Below, piece by piece: positions 4,861-5,041 of a stretch of 5,041 bases of DNA; positions within the stretch are counted from its first letter, which is position 1; every line of letters begins with the position of its first letter. Position numbers and translations under genes: made by a program. The notes beneath the pieces were generated by a model. That model was not told the origin of the DNA and did not search any database. It saw only the letters and a list, made by a program, of their open reading frames with translations. The stretch is from an uncultured Clostridia bacterium (lineage in GTDB: Bacteria; Bacillota; Clostridia; TANB77; CAG-508). Location of the stretch: the NCBI GenBank assembly GCA_934122385.1, contig CAKOWP010000071.1, positions 1 through 5,041 of the forward strand, given 5' to 3'.

Positions 4861-5003
4861 ATGAAACAAAAAATATATATTTAGACTATGCAGCAAATAC
4901 ACTTGTAGACCCAGAAGTATTAGAAAAATTTAATGAAACAACACTAAAAATCAATAAAATAGAATGACCCAGTTCAAAAAATTAAAGCAACAAAATTAAC
5001 ATA
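4861..5003 (+). pseudogene. Cysteine desulfurase (NifS/IscS-like) N-terminal remnant
   Basis: The intact enzyme would be a PLP-dependent enzyme that removes sulfur from cysteine for Fe-S clusters or tRNA thiolation. The ATG at 4861 reads MKQKIYI and stops at once (TAG, 4882-4884). In the frame of TTA at 4881 the sequence continues LDYAANTLVDPEVLEKF, the family's N-terminal signature (compare LDYAATTPVDPEVL), until TGA at 4965-4967. Removing one AT from the ATATATAT run at 4873-4880 restores MKQKIYLDYAANT. Beyond the TGA, short matches persist in shifted frames: PSS, where NPSS-type sequence is expected, and IKATKL (4981-4998). The rest of the protein, including the PLP lysine, is not visible. 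A weak AAAGG site precedes the ATG. Identity of the fragment is fairly sure; function is lost unless several indels are errors. Confidence 0.72.
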
Positions 5004-5041
5004 AAAATATAGACACATATAAAAATCAAATATATAATATT

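Noticed and set aside
1..5041. tRNA, rRNA or CRISPR array
   Set aside because: No regularly spaced repeats, cloverleaf-like GC-rich segments or rRNA-like sequence were seen on reading through.

Overview
The window is very AT-rich and uses A/T-ending codons throughout. It has strong AAAGGAGG-type ribosome binding sites and consensus sigma-A-like promoters. These traits, plus pilin-like proteins with the 'GITLVALVxTIIILLILAGISI' N-terminus, point to a low-GC Bacillota, most likely a gut-type or uncultured Clostridia. No species can be named from the sequence alone. All recognisable genes lie on the + strand.

Layout. (1) 3-1398: the 3' two thirds or so of a magnesium-type P-type ATPase (mgtA-like), cut by the window start. 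A single extra base at about 768 splits it into two frames. It ends in a hairpin (1397-1432) that doubles as a terminator and looks like a stand-alone palindromic repeat. (2) 1472-3360: a self-contained transcription unit with a good promoter (1472-1500), two tandem genes for type IV pilin-like surface proteins (1580-2650 and 2697-3308), and a terminator (3328-3357). The two proteins share an almost identical first 75 residues (69 of 75) and RBS region, but have unrelated C-terminal halves. One is FN3-like plus a beta-rich domain. The other carries an 'IGTWIDGKTIY' module of the kind found at the ends of phage tail proteins. (3) 3361-3779: no intact gene. It holds a decayed, possibly transposase-derived reading frame (3413-3695), a promoter (3652-3679), and a leader with an anti-Shine-Dalgarno sequence. 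(4) 3780-4151: a 123-residue protein I do not recognise. (5) 4179-4832: an extended -10 promoter and mntP, a manganese efflux pump. (6) 4861-5003: the first ~45 codons of a cysteine desulfurase (nifS/iscS-like), broken by an AT dinucleotide slip and further lesions. 5004-5041 shows nothing recognisable.

How it fits together. Two metal transporters (Mg2+-type ATPase, Mn2+ exporter) flank the pilin-like pair, but promoters and terminators separate these units, so they are neighbours rather than one pathway. The most interesting part is the pilin-like pair. It looks like a modular surface-display cassette in which a fixed export and anchoring head is joined to interchangeable, phage-tail-like heads. 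No pilus assembly or prepilin peptidase gene is in the window. Three damaged reading frames in 5 kb suggest either a decaying accessory region or residual sequencing indels.
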